Source of the DNA: Rickettsiales bacterium
Lineage (GTDB): Bacteria; Pseudomonadota; Alphaproteobacteria; Rickettsiales; Deianiraeaceae
Length of the DNA stretch: 47,059 bases
Assembly: GCA_016735445.1 (NCBI GenBank)
Contig: JAERRN010000017.1
Coordinates: 1-47,059 of the forward strand
Direction of reading: 5' to 3'
This document shows, piece after piece, positions 35,281 to 45,507 of the stretch; the stretch's first letter is position 1, and each line of letters begins with the position of its first letter. Below the pieces are notes generated by a model. The model ran no database searches. It saw only the letters and a program-made list of their open reading frames with translations, and was not told where the DNA came from. The position numbers and the translations under genes were made by a program.

Positions 35281-35976
35281 ATGCTACATAAATTGTATAA
35301 AATCTCTATTTCCTTTCTTGTTACTATATTAGTGTTAGCTTTTCTCACTAAAGGCTGGTCAATTATTTGTACTAAAATTGCAATTAAGCTGTATTACGGC
35401 TCTAGATCTTCTTGGGACAGAATTTATATTTTGTCAGATATGAACATGAATAACGCTATAGCCGAATTTATTGCAGATTTAGCGTATCATGTTGTTGACG
35501 AACCAACCTCTATTATTTACTTAACACCGCAAGAATGTATTTTAAATAAATGCAGACCAGATTTAATTTTATCCCAAGAGGTTTCTTTTTTTGTAGGGAA
35601 TAGTTCAAATTACCAAACTGGCAAGTTTAGCTCTTCAGTTATAGACTATGTTAATTTGGCAGATTATTCTATAGACAGTAGCGAGGGGATTATTGGATTA
35701 AACATATGGGGTGATAGAATTTTATTTGGTATACCTAAAAAACCACCTCATAAATTATTTGCGCCTATGATGGTTCGTTATATTGTAGAAGATGAGCTTT
35801 TTAAAAAAACATTGATGATACAAGATAGAGTTAGACAAATGGAAAAAGCAAAAACATTTAGAAGTAAGAAGGTAAAATCTATGCGCAACAAAGCGGTAGA
35901 GCATTATAATTTTGCCAGATTTAAAGATAATGCAAAAATTAATCAGCATTATTCGTTTAAACCTAACAATAAATAG
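35281..35976 (+). CDS. Membrane-anchored hypothetical protein upstream of the Cys-rich giant
   Basis: I do not recognise this 231-residue protein. It has one N-terminal hydrophobic stretch (about 9-26, ISFLVTILVLAFLTKGW), so it is either a signal peptide or an anchor, then a mixed alpha/beta-looking middle and a very basic, Lys/Arg-rich helical C-terminus (FRSKKVKSMRNKAVEHYNFARFKD). It has two cysteines close together (CILNKC). The following giant gene starts 25 bases after its stop, so they very probably form one transcription unit, and this protein may be a partner of the giant. A TraW/TrbC-type conjugation accessory protein is conceivable but I see no defining motif. Confidence 0.7.
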   Translation: MLHKLYKISISFLVTILVLAFLTKGWSIICTKIAIKLYYGSRSSWDRIYILSDMNMNNAIAEFIADLAYHVVDEPTSIIYLTPQECILNKCRPDLILSQEVSFFVGNSSNYQTGKFSSSVIDYVNLADYSIDSSEGIIGLNIWGDRILFGIPKKPPHKLFAPMMVRYIVEDELFKKTLMIQDRVRQMEKAKTFRSKKVKSMRNKAVEHYNFARFKDNAKINQHYSFKPNNK

Positions 35977-36001
35977 TTGGTTTTGTTAATTTTTTTTAAT
36001 T

Positions 36002-39000
36002 ATGCAAAAAAGAGAACAAAAGTTATTATATAAATATAACGGCTGTTGTTATGTTTATTCTGCTTTCATTGCCTTTTCATCGTTTATTTTTATATTTTTT
36101 GGTTGCGTTTTTGCTGCTGAAACATTTGATCAGTCTGTAATAGCTGGGTGTACTCTTAAAACTTTACAAAACGAAGACGTAGTACAGATTTGTGAAGGTA
36201 CAGACATACCTCAGGTGGTTTTTAATAATAAGTCTGGTGGCTCTGCGTTTCCTAATGCCAAACGTGGCGCTATTACTGGCGCTTCTATGGTTGGCGATGG
36301 TATGGTTTGGGTACAAAACGCTACCCAGTTAGATGGTAGAGAAACGTTAGAAATTTGCGAGTCAAAAAGCACAGTGCTTGGCGTTATTGAGCAATGTAAA
36401 CGCTTCAATGTTGGCCACAATAGCATTACTTTGTCTGATGGTTTATCTATTGAAGTTGCAAAATTGAGGTTAAATTTGCTATCCGATAGTTCTTCATCGT
36501 ACAACGGACGTACGATAAAAAAAGGTGTTCATTCTAATGGTTATACATTTGTTTTAATGGGAGATGACTGCCCATATGAATCTGCTTCAAATGCGGTAAA
36601 TGGCGTTTGCAGTGTTTCTTCTGGTATAAAAAGTGGCTTTACAAGAGATAATAACTGTTATTTAAAAAAAGATTATATTTCTATGTCTTGCGGGTTGGAG
36701 ATAGAGTGCCCATGTGACAACAGTAATTATAAATGCGATAATAATTTTAACCCTACAGGTGACAACCCTTTTAAAGACGATGAAAATATTAAAACTTGTT
36801 ATCAGTGTTTTGCAAACGTAAGAAAGGCGTTAAAAAATTGCATTGCAGCCACAGCTGTAGACAGCAGTTTACTTAAAGCTTATAATGCTACTAATTTTTT
36901 AATTAGATCAAAACTTACTAGTAGCTATGGTGAGGGTACTTATTTGTGCGCTTTTGCTATAGTAGGTAAAAAAAACGCTAAGAGACTTGGCTGTTCTAAA
37001 TTTATACCTGGCTTAGGCCCTAGACCTTACCCTAGAATTGCAAAAGCAGACGATATGATGAATCTGCAAATGTACCCTGCTGCTCATTTGTTTTTAATTT
37101 ATCCCTTCGTTAAAAGTTTTAGAGATAACGATGAAAAACCTTCTATTTGCAGTGATGGGAAAGCGGAACTTGGAGAAAGCGAGAGAGGAACATTTTTTAG
37201 ACCTAAAATAAAAATACTTCTTTCTGACACTTTACGTGTTATTACTTTTAACCCAGATGTTAGAGCGGACATGAATGTCGTTTACGGTTCGACAAAGTAT
37301 AACGCTAATGGAAAAATGGTTTCTGGTTGGAATGAAAATATTCCATTAAGAATGGAATCTTCAGAATTAGATAAATCAACATGTACATATATTAATACTG
37401 GTTACAATACATATGTCTGCACTCGTCTTGAATACGATGATTCAAATGGTCGATCTGTATACGCCGCATATCATGTACCATCTTTAACAGGACAGACTTC
37501 CGTTAGTGAGACTTGTTTATCTTTAGGTAGCAGAAATGCCTTAGTTTTTTTAGGCTCTACTGATAGACCACCTTTAAAATACTCATTAGATAACAATGGC
37601 GCACCTTTGTTGCCAGTTTATATTAAATTAATTAACCCCCAAGACTCGGATAAAAGATATCCAGTTAGTGTTACGTTTGATCCTAAGCTTGTGTATTCTG
37701 ATATTGCCGGTTACCATGATGACATACCTGTCGTAAGTGTAAATCTTACACCATCCAGATACGAACCATTATCGGAAACTATTGTAGAAGGAGAGAGATG
37801 TACTATGTTGTTTAATTATAAAATTTGCATAGAAGAAGATAAATGTAATGCTTTAGATTACATAGATGAAAGGGTAAAGAATAAAGCTGATTTGTCATCA
37901 TGCGATACTGCTTTTTGCAGAATATATAAATCTTTATATATACCATGTGAAAGGAGGACGTATTGCAATAGAGATTATCAGACCGTTGCCAAGTGTCAGC
38001 AAAATTTTCATTATGCAAATTTACTAAAATTAGACGAGTCATTTAGCGGTTATACGGTTCAAGATCAATGGACTCCTTCTGTATGCCTTACTATGGATAC
38101 GGTGCCTATTCTTAACGCGGACACACAAAGACTGTATGGATTTTATGGGGATCCTGGTGTTGAAGTTGGCGTTGAAATGGTTGACCAAAGAACTGGTCGC
38201 AGTGGTAAGTTGTTAAAAACATTTGAAATGGACAATGTGTTAATTCATAACAATATATTACCAGTGCATAGTTCTTATTTTGAGAAAGGTGAATTGGGTG
38301 GTGTTGTGAATCAAATTAAAACTACAGAGTACGAATACGGTGACTCTGTCGCTGTTGCACATTTTGGCGCTAGTTGCGATGATAACTGTTTACAAAACAG
38401 CATTAGGGTTAGGCGCCGCAATATGAGAGAGCTTGGTGGATGTATAAATTTTAATCCAGCTAGTGACGCTTCTTCTTTGGTTGAGTCTTGGGATCCTATA
38501 TCTCAGTCTGGTACAATGTCTGTAAATACCACTGTTACAGATATTTATATCCCACTTGCTTGCAGGTATTTGGATTTACAGTTTCAAGGTCCTGGTGGTG
38601 GCGCGAGCTCACCAAGTAAAGGCTCTACTATTGCGTATCAAAACGATGGTTACGCCGTGTCTAGCGGGTCAACTGGTGGACACGGTACTCTTGTTTTTGA
38701 CTCTATGAGTCAGGAAGGAAATGATTTTTTAAGGATAGTTAGAGGAAATTCTGGCAATAATTATGGCTCTACAAATGCCTTTGGCGCTGTTTGTAGAAAC
38801 TGGGTTATTAGCAGTGGTGGTTATTCAATTCAAAACTGGGACTACAATGCCATTGGCATATTAACAGCGACACAGGAGATAGCGTATGCGTATGGTGGCG
38901 TTGGTAATGTTGATATGGGTTCTGTGTGTGGTATATATGACAGAGTTTGGATACCCTACGGTACTGCAACTCATAACGAAAATTATTTCTTTAAAGGGTC

Positions 39001-42000
39001 GTACTTAAATGCTAGCGATTTGTTTAAAAAGATGGGTTCGTTTAACGGTAAAAGCACTATTGCTGGTAAACAGGGTACAAGAGAGTACGGTATGAACAAC
39101 ATGTTTGGTAATCGGAATTTGTTTGGTTATTCTGGCATTACTAATACAAAATGTCGCAGAAAAGCTCTTGGGATTTGCTGGAGTAGGAGTTGGTCTATAA
39201 CACCTGGTGGCCCTAGTGGTGCGATAATAAATCCGTCTAGGGTTAGAAAAAATGGCAGCATTATTACTTTGGACGCAAATTCACCTAGAGATCCTGAATG
39301 CATATCAATGTGTCCTAGAATGAACATAAAAATGATGTTAAAAAGCAAAGATGTTGTTTGCGAATATGGTGCATCTCGTGTCTCAAATTTAGGTATACCT
39401 TTCGATGTTAAAAAGTACGATAATCAAGTTCCAGCTGGAGGATATGGGATTCCTAGTTATTGCACAGATAAAGATGGGATTGTTTACATATCGAGCTCTG
39501 ATATGAGTATACAAAAATGTCCAAATGGTAAAGTAATGTATACTGGTAACGATCGTTTGTATAGTTTATGTGTTGATACTAATTCACAAAGTAATGCTTT
39601 AAAAACAATTTTATCTTCTGATGCAACAGAAATGGCTGGTGCGGGTATATATTGTAATCCGCAGGACAAAGATTGTAGCGCCACCAGATATTGGGACGCA
39701 AAAAAAAGTAGAGGAATTGTGCTAGAATCATCTTTGTCTAGTTTAAGTAAGTTTGGTCGTAAGTGCTTAGCTCACGGGATGTGGGCTACTAAAACAGGTC
39801 CAAATTCTAATGTTCCCATACAGGTGTTATCAAAAGCATCTTACCAAGTTATAAAGCCATATTTATATAGCAGAGATGTTAACCCTGGCGACGTAACCGC
39901 TGGTATTACTACTTTTCAACCAAATTCTCTACCTATATCGAATATTAGCGAAAAAGACCCAATTATTGTACGAGATGACGGTATTGTGCCAAGCGATCCT
40001 GCCGATTCTGGCTCAGGCAATTTATTAGATGATCTACTTGCTCCAGGAGGTGATGAGATGTTTAACTCTTTTTCCGCTGATTGCCCATATGTTGGTGGCA
40101 CGCCTAGCAATTGTCCGTCTGGCACTCTTAAAGACGGCGTTAACATAGGTAATAACTGTATATTATTTAAGGAGTCATTAATTGCAGAAGAGGGATGTCA
40201 ATTAGAAGATAAATGTTTATGTAATTTTGACGGTATTATTTGTGATAGTGATTATTTACCAATTACCAGTTCTTCTCGAATTCCAGATACCTTAAGAGGT
40301 GATACAAAAAATACCCATATTTCTTCAAATATATCTTTTGATAAAATCGATTTTTTATCTGCAGAGGCTAATGGTTCATCTATGATGACGCAATATCCTT
40401 GGAGTGTTGTGACAAAAGATAACGTTAATAAACGTTTTATACTTGCTCTCAACGACACTATTCATACTAAAGCTATCGATGTGTTTTTTTTCGTTCCTTC
40501 CTATGCTAATCAGTTTTGGCATGTTACCGTTGATAACGGTAGATACCGTGATGACAGTAGTGGTCTTTTTACATACGTTCCCCCGTACGGAAACGATAAA
40601 GGTTTTGTGTTAAATTTACTTGCTGAGTATGGTTTTAAAAATGCAATTATTCAAAGCGATAATGGTTTAATGATTCCACAGGAAAAAATAAATTGTTTTA
40701 ACTGTCTTTCTCGTATAAGAAGGGTGTTTGACAAATGCATGAATAAAGCTAATGAAGCTGCGATGAATCCTATTACAAATCCTTCAGAAGGTAATGTAAA
40801 TTCATCTATTGTACCGTATGGTTCTGCTCGTGGTTTAAGTATTAATAATTTTATTAACCAATCTTTTGGCACAGAAATAGAATTTAAATGTCCTGCCATT
40901 AATCCCGAAAATGTACCATTTGAAAGTATGTATTCTTTAAATGCCATTTGGCCAGAATCTGTTTCTGGTTCGCAGGTGGGTATGTTACGCTGTATGGCGG
41001 GTTTTGTACCAAATGTTAACGCTTCTTTAATGCGTCGTTTTTGCTCTTTTCTAGGTACTTGGAAAGGGGTATCTGTTAGCGGTGATAAGCCATGTTTATA
41101 TACTTGTGAAGAGACAGAGGATTCAGCGAATGCAATCAGGTGGGAAAGTCCGGTAAATTATTCAAACCCAATTAGCTTACCAATGTGTATGCCTGCAAAA
41201 GCATTAATATACGTTGGTGGCGTTCAAAAAGTTGTTGAAGTTGCAACTAGGTTACCAAATGGCGTAAACCCGTCAACATGGGCACGAGTTTGCCATATGC
41301 CTGCCGCACAAGATCCGGTTAAATATTCTTCAGTTAGTCAATTAAACCCAATGGGTAAAATGCCTTATTGGGGCGCACAGCCTTCAGGTTCAAAGTGCGT
41401 TCCGACATCCTTTCTTGGCGAATGCCGTGTTGATAGAAATTTATGCTACGACTCTGCAAACGACGGAGAGGACGCTGTTGGTTATTGCTCTGATGAGACA
41501 GAGTATGTAGTAAATTCAATTTCTACTAGCCCACCTACACCAACAATACAAAATGGCGTTCCTACCGATTACAACGCAAAGGATGTGTATATTTTTGCTA
41601 ACAATATAACAATGGAATGTATATTTGACAAAACGACAGCTTCAAGTTCGGATATAAGGGGATATTTGCCATTTTCTAGTTTTAGCACAACTGTTAACCC
41701 AAATACAGTTTTAGTTTGCACTACTTCTGTAAGAAAATCTTTCTTAGCTTCTTTTCCTAACGACTCTGACTACGGTATGTTCTATGAGTTTTCTGAAAAC
41801 AATACACCCGTAAGAGACCTTAGCGCTTTTAGCGCACAGTTAGCCTTAGATTTGGAAACAAAGGTTAAAAATGATATTGCGATTAAGGGTGAAAATTGCT
41901 TATTTCCTGAAAGCAATCCTGATTATGATAGACTTTCTTCTATTATGAGCGCGTACGCGTTATGTAGTTCTGTTTGTTTTGATGTGTCTACTTCTAGATT

Positions 42001-43393
42001 TGTTAAGTATTCTTGTGAGGATAAGATTCCAGAGTCACAAAATGTTTCTAGATGTTTACAGTTGTGCTCTACAGATGAAAAGGAAGTTTACTTCTCTTAT
42101 GAATTAGGTATTACTTTTAATCATATTCCTGCGGGTTATAACATATGGAACATATCCTCTTCCAACACATCGCGTTGCGTTGGTAAAGCAATTCCTGTTG
42201 CTGTAAACAACTTACGCTCTTCTGATCCAAGTTATTCTTTAAGAGCGGGTCATTATTGCGATAAAGTATTTTTCTCTGTTACCGGTAATATAGAAAATGG
42301 AGTATTAAAATTACCAGCAAGTAATGCTATTTTTAATGGTGAGTTTGATGTAAATAAAAGAGGTTGTACAAAACCTAACAATTGCACATTGCCAAATGGA
42401 ACAGTGATTAACCATCGTGACACCATATGGATTGCCGTCGCAGATAGTTTATCATTTACCGATGATCAGTATCGTTTTCGCAATAGCGTTGTCGATGTCG
42501 GTTCAGTTTCTCCTGGGTATTCAATGTACGATATCACGGGTGATAATTTATTTGTAATACAAATTGGATGTGTCGATAGGGAGTTTTTTCTACTTGATAC
42601 AACAGGTAGTATAAGTTACTCAACAAGAACTGTACCTGTTGTATCACCTATTAGTATTGAGCAACAAGTAAGATATGGTTTATTAGCTAGTGAATCTAAG
42701 TTTAGCCAGCGGCAAATATGGAATTTTAGCGTTTTTGTTAACAGTATGCCGATCGACTCAACAACTCCAATGTCTTATTATTTGTCTATGGCAAGGTTAT
42801 ATAAAAGGAACGAAGGAGAGCAAACGGGAGATATATTAAATGATGAATTTGGTCGATCTAAAACTTTTGCTAATCCGCCACCAGCTCGTTCTAAGCAAAT
42901 TAGCGATTATATGACTATCAGGAATAATGCAGAAATGGCAGCAGTTTTTCCTAATCTTGATATGGGTAAATTAGTAAATATGCACAATGATTCATATTTA
43001 CACATTACTCTTGATGAGTTAAATATTTTGAGCGAAATATATGGTTTTGCTATTTGGAAAAATATTGGTAGCGATGTTTATAATTTAGAATTTATAGAAG
43101 AGAATCTTGAAATTTTTCAAAGAAACTCTATAGGCGATATAGTCCAAATTAGCATTGGGGATGAAAGTTTTAAAAATCTTAATTCTATACTTGATTTTGA
43201 CCAGACTAATACAAATTTAGGCAATGTTTTGCGTAGTAGATGGGTTTTAATGTGTAGTCCTAGGTTGAGAAACTGTGTTATAAAAAGTTTACTTACTGGT
43301 TACTATATTGACGATGCAATTAACAATGATACAAGAGTTAACGTTGAAACTGACGACATTAGTCGCGCCGCTAAGTTTGTTTTGTCAAACTAA
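36002..43393 (+). CDS. Giant secreted cysteine-rich protein with VirB6-ectodomain-like modules but no TrbL domain
   Basis: A 2463-residue protein. A signal peptide is present (basic start MQKREQK, hydrophobic AFIAFSSFIFIFFGCVFA, likely cut after FAAE). I see no other membrane helix, so it is secreted, periplasmic or surface-bound. Cysteines occur throughout in tight groups. Recognisable parts: module A (about 188-281: DCPYE, NNCYLKKDYISMSCGLEIECPC, CYQCFANVRKALKNC) and a diverged copy B (about 1359-1581: DCPYV, NNCILFKESLIAEEGCQLEDKC, CFNCLSRIRRVFDKC). After module A, LCAFAIVGKKNAKRLGCSKF and GPRPYPRI resemble a segment typical of Rickettsiales VirB6 ectodomains. A glycine-rich GPGGGASS part lies near 866. 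A sushi-like segment (about 1626-1700) has CPAINP, a stretch ending LRCMAGF, and GTWKG. The C-terminal 250 residues have few cysteines and end without anchor. It lies 25 bases after a small membrane-anchored protein. I do not know its function; a T4SS-associated surface component or adhesin is inference. Confidence 0.8.
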   Translation: MQKREQKLLYKYNGCCYVYSAFIAFSSFIFIFFGCVFAAETFDQSVIAGCTLKTLQNEDVVQICEGTDIPQVVFNNKSGGSAFPNAKRGAITGASMVGDGMVWVQNATQLDGRETLEICESKSTVLGVIEQCKRFNVGHNSITLSDGLSIEVAKLRLNLLSDSSSSYNGRTIKKGVHSNGYTFVLMGDDCPYESASNAVNGVCSVSSGIKSGFTRDNNCYLKKDYISMSCGLEIECPCDNSNYKCDNNFNPTGDNPFKDDENIKTCYQCFANVRKALKNCIAATAVDSSLLKAYNATNFLIRSKLTSSYGEGTYLCAFAIVGKKNAKRLGCSKFIPGLGPRPYPRIAKADDMMNLQMYPAAHLFLIYPFVKSFRDNDEKPSICSDGKAELGESERGTFFRPKIKILLSDTLRVITFNPDVRADMNVVYGSTKYNANGKMVSGWNENIPLRMESSELDKSTCTYINTGYNTYVCTRLEYDDSNGRSVYAAYHVPSLTGQTSVSETCLSLGSRNALVFLGSTDRPPLKYSLDNNGAPLLPVYIKLINPQDSDKRYPVSVTFDPKLVYSDIAGYHDDIPVVSVNLTPSRYEPLSETIVEGERCTMLFNYKICIEEDKCNALDYIDERVKNKADLSSCDTAFCRIYKSLYIPCERRTYCNRDYQTVAKCQQNFHYANLLKLDESFSGYTVQDQWTPSVCLTMDTVPILNADTQRLYGFYGDPGVEVGVEMVDQRTGRSGKLLKTFEMDNVLIHNNILPVHSSYFEKGELGGVVNQIKTTEYEYGDSVAVAHFGASCDDNCLQNSIRVRRRNMRELGGCINFNPASDASSLVESWDPISQSGTMSVNTTVTDIYIPLACRYLDLQFQGPGGGASSPSKGSTIAYQNDGYAVSSGSTGGHGTLVFDSMSQEGNDFLRIVRGNSGNNYGSTNAFGAVCRNWVISSGGYSIQNWDYNAIGILTATQEIAYAYGGVGNVDMGSVCGIYDRVWIPYGTATHNENYFFKGSYLNASDLFKKMGSFNGKSTIAGKQGTREYGMNNMFGNRNLFGYSGITNTKCRRKALGICWSRSWSITPGGPSGAIINPSRVRKNGSIITLDANSPRDPECISMCPRMNIKMMLKSKDVVCEYGASRVSNLGIPFDVKKYDNQVPAGGYGIPSYCTDKDGIVYISSSDMSIQKCPNGKVMYTGNDRLYSLCVDTNSQSNALKTILSSDATEMAGAGIYCNPQDKDCSATRYWDAKKSRGIVLESSLSSLSKFGRKCLAHGMWATKTGPNSNVPIQVLSKASYQVIKPYLYSRDVNPGDVTAGITTFQPNSLPISNISEKDPIIVRDDGIVPSDPADSGSGNLLDDLLAPGGDEMFNSFSADCPYVGGTPSNCPSGTLKDGVNIGNNCILFKESLIAEEGCQLEDKCLCNFDGIICDSDYLPITSSSRIPDTLRGDTKNTHISSNISFDKIDFLSAEANGSSMMTQYPWSVVTKDNVNKRFILALNDTIHTKAIDVFFFVPSYANQFWHVTVDNGRYRDDSSGLFTYVPPYGNDKGFVLNLLAEYGFKNAIIQSDNGLMIPQEKINCFNCLSRIRRVFDKCMNKANEAAMNPITNPSEGNVNSSIVPYGSARGLSINNFINQSFGTEIEFKCPAINPENVPFESMYSLNAIWPESVSGSQVGMLRCMAGFVPNVNASLMRRFCSFLGTWKGVSVSGDKPCLYTCEETEDSANAIRWESPVNYSNPISLPMCMPAKALIYVGGVQKVVEVATRLPNGVNPSTWARVCHMPAAQDPVKYSSVSQLNPMGKMPYWGAQPSGSKCVPTSFLGECRVDRNLCYDSANDGEDAVGYCSDETEYVVNSISTSPPTPTIQNGVPTDYNAKDVYIFANNITMECIFDKTTASSSDIRGYLPFSSFSTTVNPNTVLVCTTSVRKSFLASFPNDSDYGMFYEFSENNTPVRDLSAFSAQLALDLETKVKNDIAIKGENCLFPESNPDYDRLSSIMSAYALCSSVCFDVSTSRFVKYSCEDKIPESQNVSRCLQLCSTDEKEVYFSYELGITFNHIPAGYNIWNISSSNTSRCVGKAIPVAVNNLRSSDPSYSLRAGHYCDKVFFSVTGNIENGVLKLPASNAIFNGEFDVNKRGCTKPNNCTLPNGTVINHRDTIWIAVADSLSFTDDQYRFRNSVVDVGSVSPGYSMYDITGDNLFVIQIGCVDREFFLLDTTGSISYSTRTVPVVSPISIEQQVRYGLLASESKFSQRQIWNFSVFVNSMPIDSTTPMSYYLSMARLYKRNEGEQTGDILNDEFGRSKTFANPPPARSKQISDYMTIRNNAEMAAVFPNLDMGKLVNMHNDSYLHITLDELNILSEIYGFAIWKNIGSDVYNLEFIEENLEIFQRNSIGDIVQISIGDESFKNLNSILDFDQTNTNLGNVLRSRWVLMCSPRLRNCVIKSLLTGYYIDDAINNDTRVNVETDDISRAAKFVLSN

Positions 43394-43415
43394 CATTACT
43401 TGCGTTTGTAAAATA

Positions 43416-43448
43416 TAAACTATGTAAAACACAAAAGTGTTTATAGTT
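43416..43448. terminator. Hairpin between the converging giant gene and thrS
   Basis: AAACTAT and AAACAC on the left pair with GTGTTT and ATAGTTT on the right around an AAAA loop, with a three-base bulge, giving about 13 pairs. It lies 23 bases after the giant's stop and could serve both convergent genes, although the T-run is short. Confidence 0.45.
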
Positions 43449-43591
43449 TGGATATATATTTTGCGATTTTAAGAGTTAAGACATATAGCTTTGCTGTTTT
43501 TATAACTAGCTATTTACTTCTTAATTTACTTATCAATAACTATAGCCATATTTAACCGATACCTTTACTATAAGGTGTTAATAGCTATATT

Positions 43592-45505
43592 TTACATAAG
43601 AATTTGTGGACGTTCTTCGTTTTTAAGCAACTCTAGAAATTCACTCACAGAGATTATTATAGTTTTATCAGAATCCCCCTTTCTAAGTGACACTGTTTTA
43701 TCTGATACTTCTCTTTTGCCTATAACAACAATGTATGGTACTTTTTGCCCTATATGACGTCTTATTTTATAATTTATAGTTTCTGTATTTGTATCTATTT
43801 TTGACCTAATATCATTTTCTAGTAAAGTTTTATTAATATCTTTTACCGCATCATTTTGTTTACTTGTTAAACTACAGACAACAACTTGTATTGGTGCTAG
43901 CCAAAACGGAAACCTACCTGTGTAATGCTCTATTAGTATCCCAATAAATCGTTCTATTGACCCTAAAATTGCCCTATGCAACATTACAGGGCATTTTTTT
44001 TGTCCATTTTTGTCAATATATTTAGCATCTAGCTTGTTTGGAAGAACTAAATCTACTTGCAAAGTCCCACATTGCCACTCTCTACCAATAGCATCTTTTA
44101 ATACAAATTCTAATTTTGGCCCATAAAAAGCTCCTTCTCCTTTGTTTATGGTGTATTTAATGTGCATTTTTTCTAATGCGTTAATAAGAGCTTTTTCCGC
44201 TATGTCCCAAGATTCATCTGATCCTTCTCTTTGTTTTGGTCTAGTGGATAATTTAATCATTATAGAATCGAAACCGAAATCTTTATATACGTTAAAAAGT
44301 AAGTCTATAAAAGTGCATGCCTCTTCTAATATTTGATCAAATTCACAAAAAATGTGTGCATCATCTTGGACAAAAGCCCGTAACCGCATAATTCCATGTG
44401 TAGAACCAGAAGACTCCCATCTATGACAGCACCCAAACTCCGCTAATCTAAGCGGTAAGTCCCTGTAGCTACGTGTGTTTTGTTTAAATATTTGCACATG
44501 TCCAGGGCAGTTCATGGGTTTAATTGCGTAGTTTGCTTCATCTATACTTAAGGTAAACATATTTGATTTAAACTTACTCCAATGTCCAGATTGCTCCCAT
44601 AGTTTTCTTTGTAGCAATTGTGGCGTTTTAACTTCTTGGTAAAGTTTAGATAACATTTTTCTTATGTAATTCTGTATTGTTATAAATATTGTGTAACCAT
44701 TTGGGTGCCAAAATATATCGCCTGGAGCTTCTTGTTGTTGGTGAAATAAATTTAAATCTTGCCCAAGTTTTCTATGATCTCGTAGATCTGCTTCTTTTAG
44801 CATTGTCATATACTGTTGCAATGAGGATGCTTTTGCCCAAGCTACCCCGTATATTCTTTGTAAAGGCTGGTTTTTGCTATTACCTCTCCAATAACTGCCA
44901 GAAACCTTTATTAGTTGAAAATGTTTTAAAAATGATGTATTTGGAACATGAACACCCCTACATATATCTGTAAAATCACCTTGAGAATATGTTGTAATTT
45001 CTTGATTATTTGGAATATCGTTTATAATAAGGTGCTTCAGTCCTTCATTTTCTTTTTCTGCTTGCAAAAGCGCTTCTGACCGAGAAATAACCTTTTTTAC
45101 AATGCTATATTTTTTTTTTGCTATTTCTTCCATCTTGGTTTGTATGGTTTTTAAATCTGAAGATGAAAATGGTTTTTCTGTTAAGAAATCGTAGTAAAAG
45201 CCATTTTCTATAACAGGACCAATACCAATTTGTACATTAGGAAATAACTCTTTTACCGTTTGTGCAAGCAAATGTGCTGTGCTGTGTCTGATAATTTCTA
45301 AACATTCGGGTGTCTCTTTTGACGCAGTAATTAACTCTAGCTTGCAATCAGATAAAACCTGCTCTGATATATCTGTTAGTTTTCCATTTATTTTTGCACC
45401 AATACAGGTAGCAGCTAATTTTACCGAAATGCTATTTGCTATTTCTATTGCGGTTGTATTTTGCGGATATTCTTTAACAGATCCATCTAGTAGTGTTATT
45501 TTCAT
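43592..45505 (-). CDS. thrS: Threonyl-tRNA synthetase
   Basis: Class II synthetase charging tRNA-Thr in the cytoplasm. The 637 residues match the family. Domains in order are TGS (MKITLLDGSVKEYP, 1-60), the editing domain (HSTAHLLAQTVKELFP with HxxxH, GFYYDF, and HFQLIKVSGSYWRG), the catalytic core (KPMNCPGHVQIF with a zinc-binding Cys, RWESSGSTHGIMRLRAF as motif 2, DDAHIFC with a zinc-binding His, and PVMLHRAILGSIERF with the third zinc ligand and motif 3) and the anticodon-binding domain (WLAPIQVVV). Motif 2 has GSTHG where GALHG is usual. The leader carries a perfect 15-base tandem repeat and a TTGACA promoter. Confidence 0.96.
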   Translation of the reverse strand: MKITLLDGSVKEYPQNTTAIEIANSISVKLAATCIGAKINGKLTDISEQVLSDCKLELITASKETPECLEIIRHSTAHLLAQTVKELFPNVQIGIGPVIENGFYYDFLTEKPFSSSDLKTIQTKMEEIAKKKYSIVKKVISRSEALLQAEKENEGLKHLIINDIPNNQEITTYSQGDFTDICRGVHVPNTSFLKHFQLIKVSGSYWRGNSKNQPLQRIYGVAWAKASSLQQYMTMLKEADLRDHRKLGQDLNLFHQQQEAPGDIFWHPNGYTIFITIQNYIRKMLSKLYQEVKTPQLLQRKLWEQSGHWSKFKSNMFTLSIDEANYAIKPMNCPGHVQIFKQNTRSYRDLPLRLAEFGCCHRWESSGSTHGIMRLRAFVQDDAHIFCEFDQILEEACTFIDLLFNVYKDFGFDSIMIKLSTRPKQREGSDESWDIAEKALINALEKMHIKYTINKGEGAFYGPKLEFVLKDAIGREWQCGTLQVDLVLPNKLDAKYIDKNGQKKCPVMLHRAILGSIERFIGILIEHYTGRFPFWLAPIQVVVCSLTSKQNDAVKDINKTLLENDIRSKIDTNTETINYKIRRHIGQKVPYIVVIGKREVSDKTVSLRKGDSDKTIIISVSEFLELLKNEERPQILM

Positions 45506-45507
45506 AT

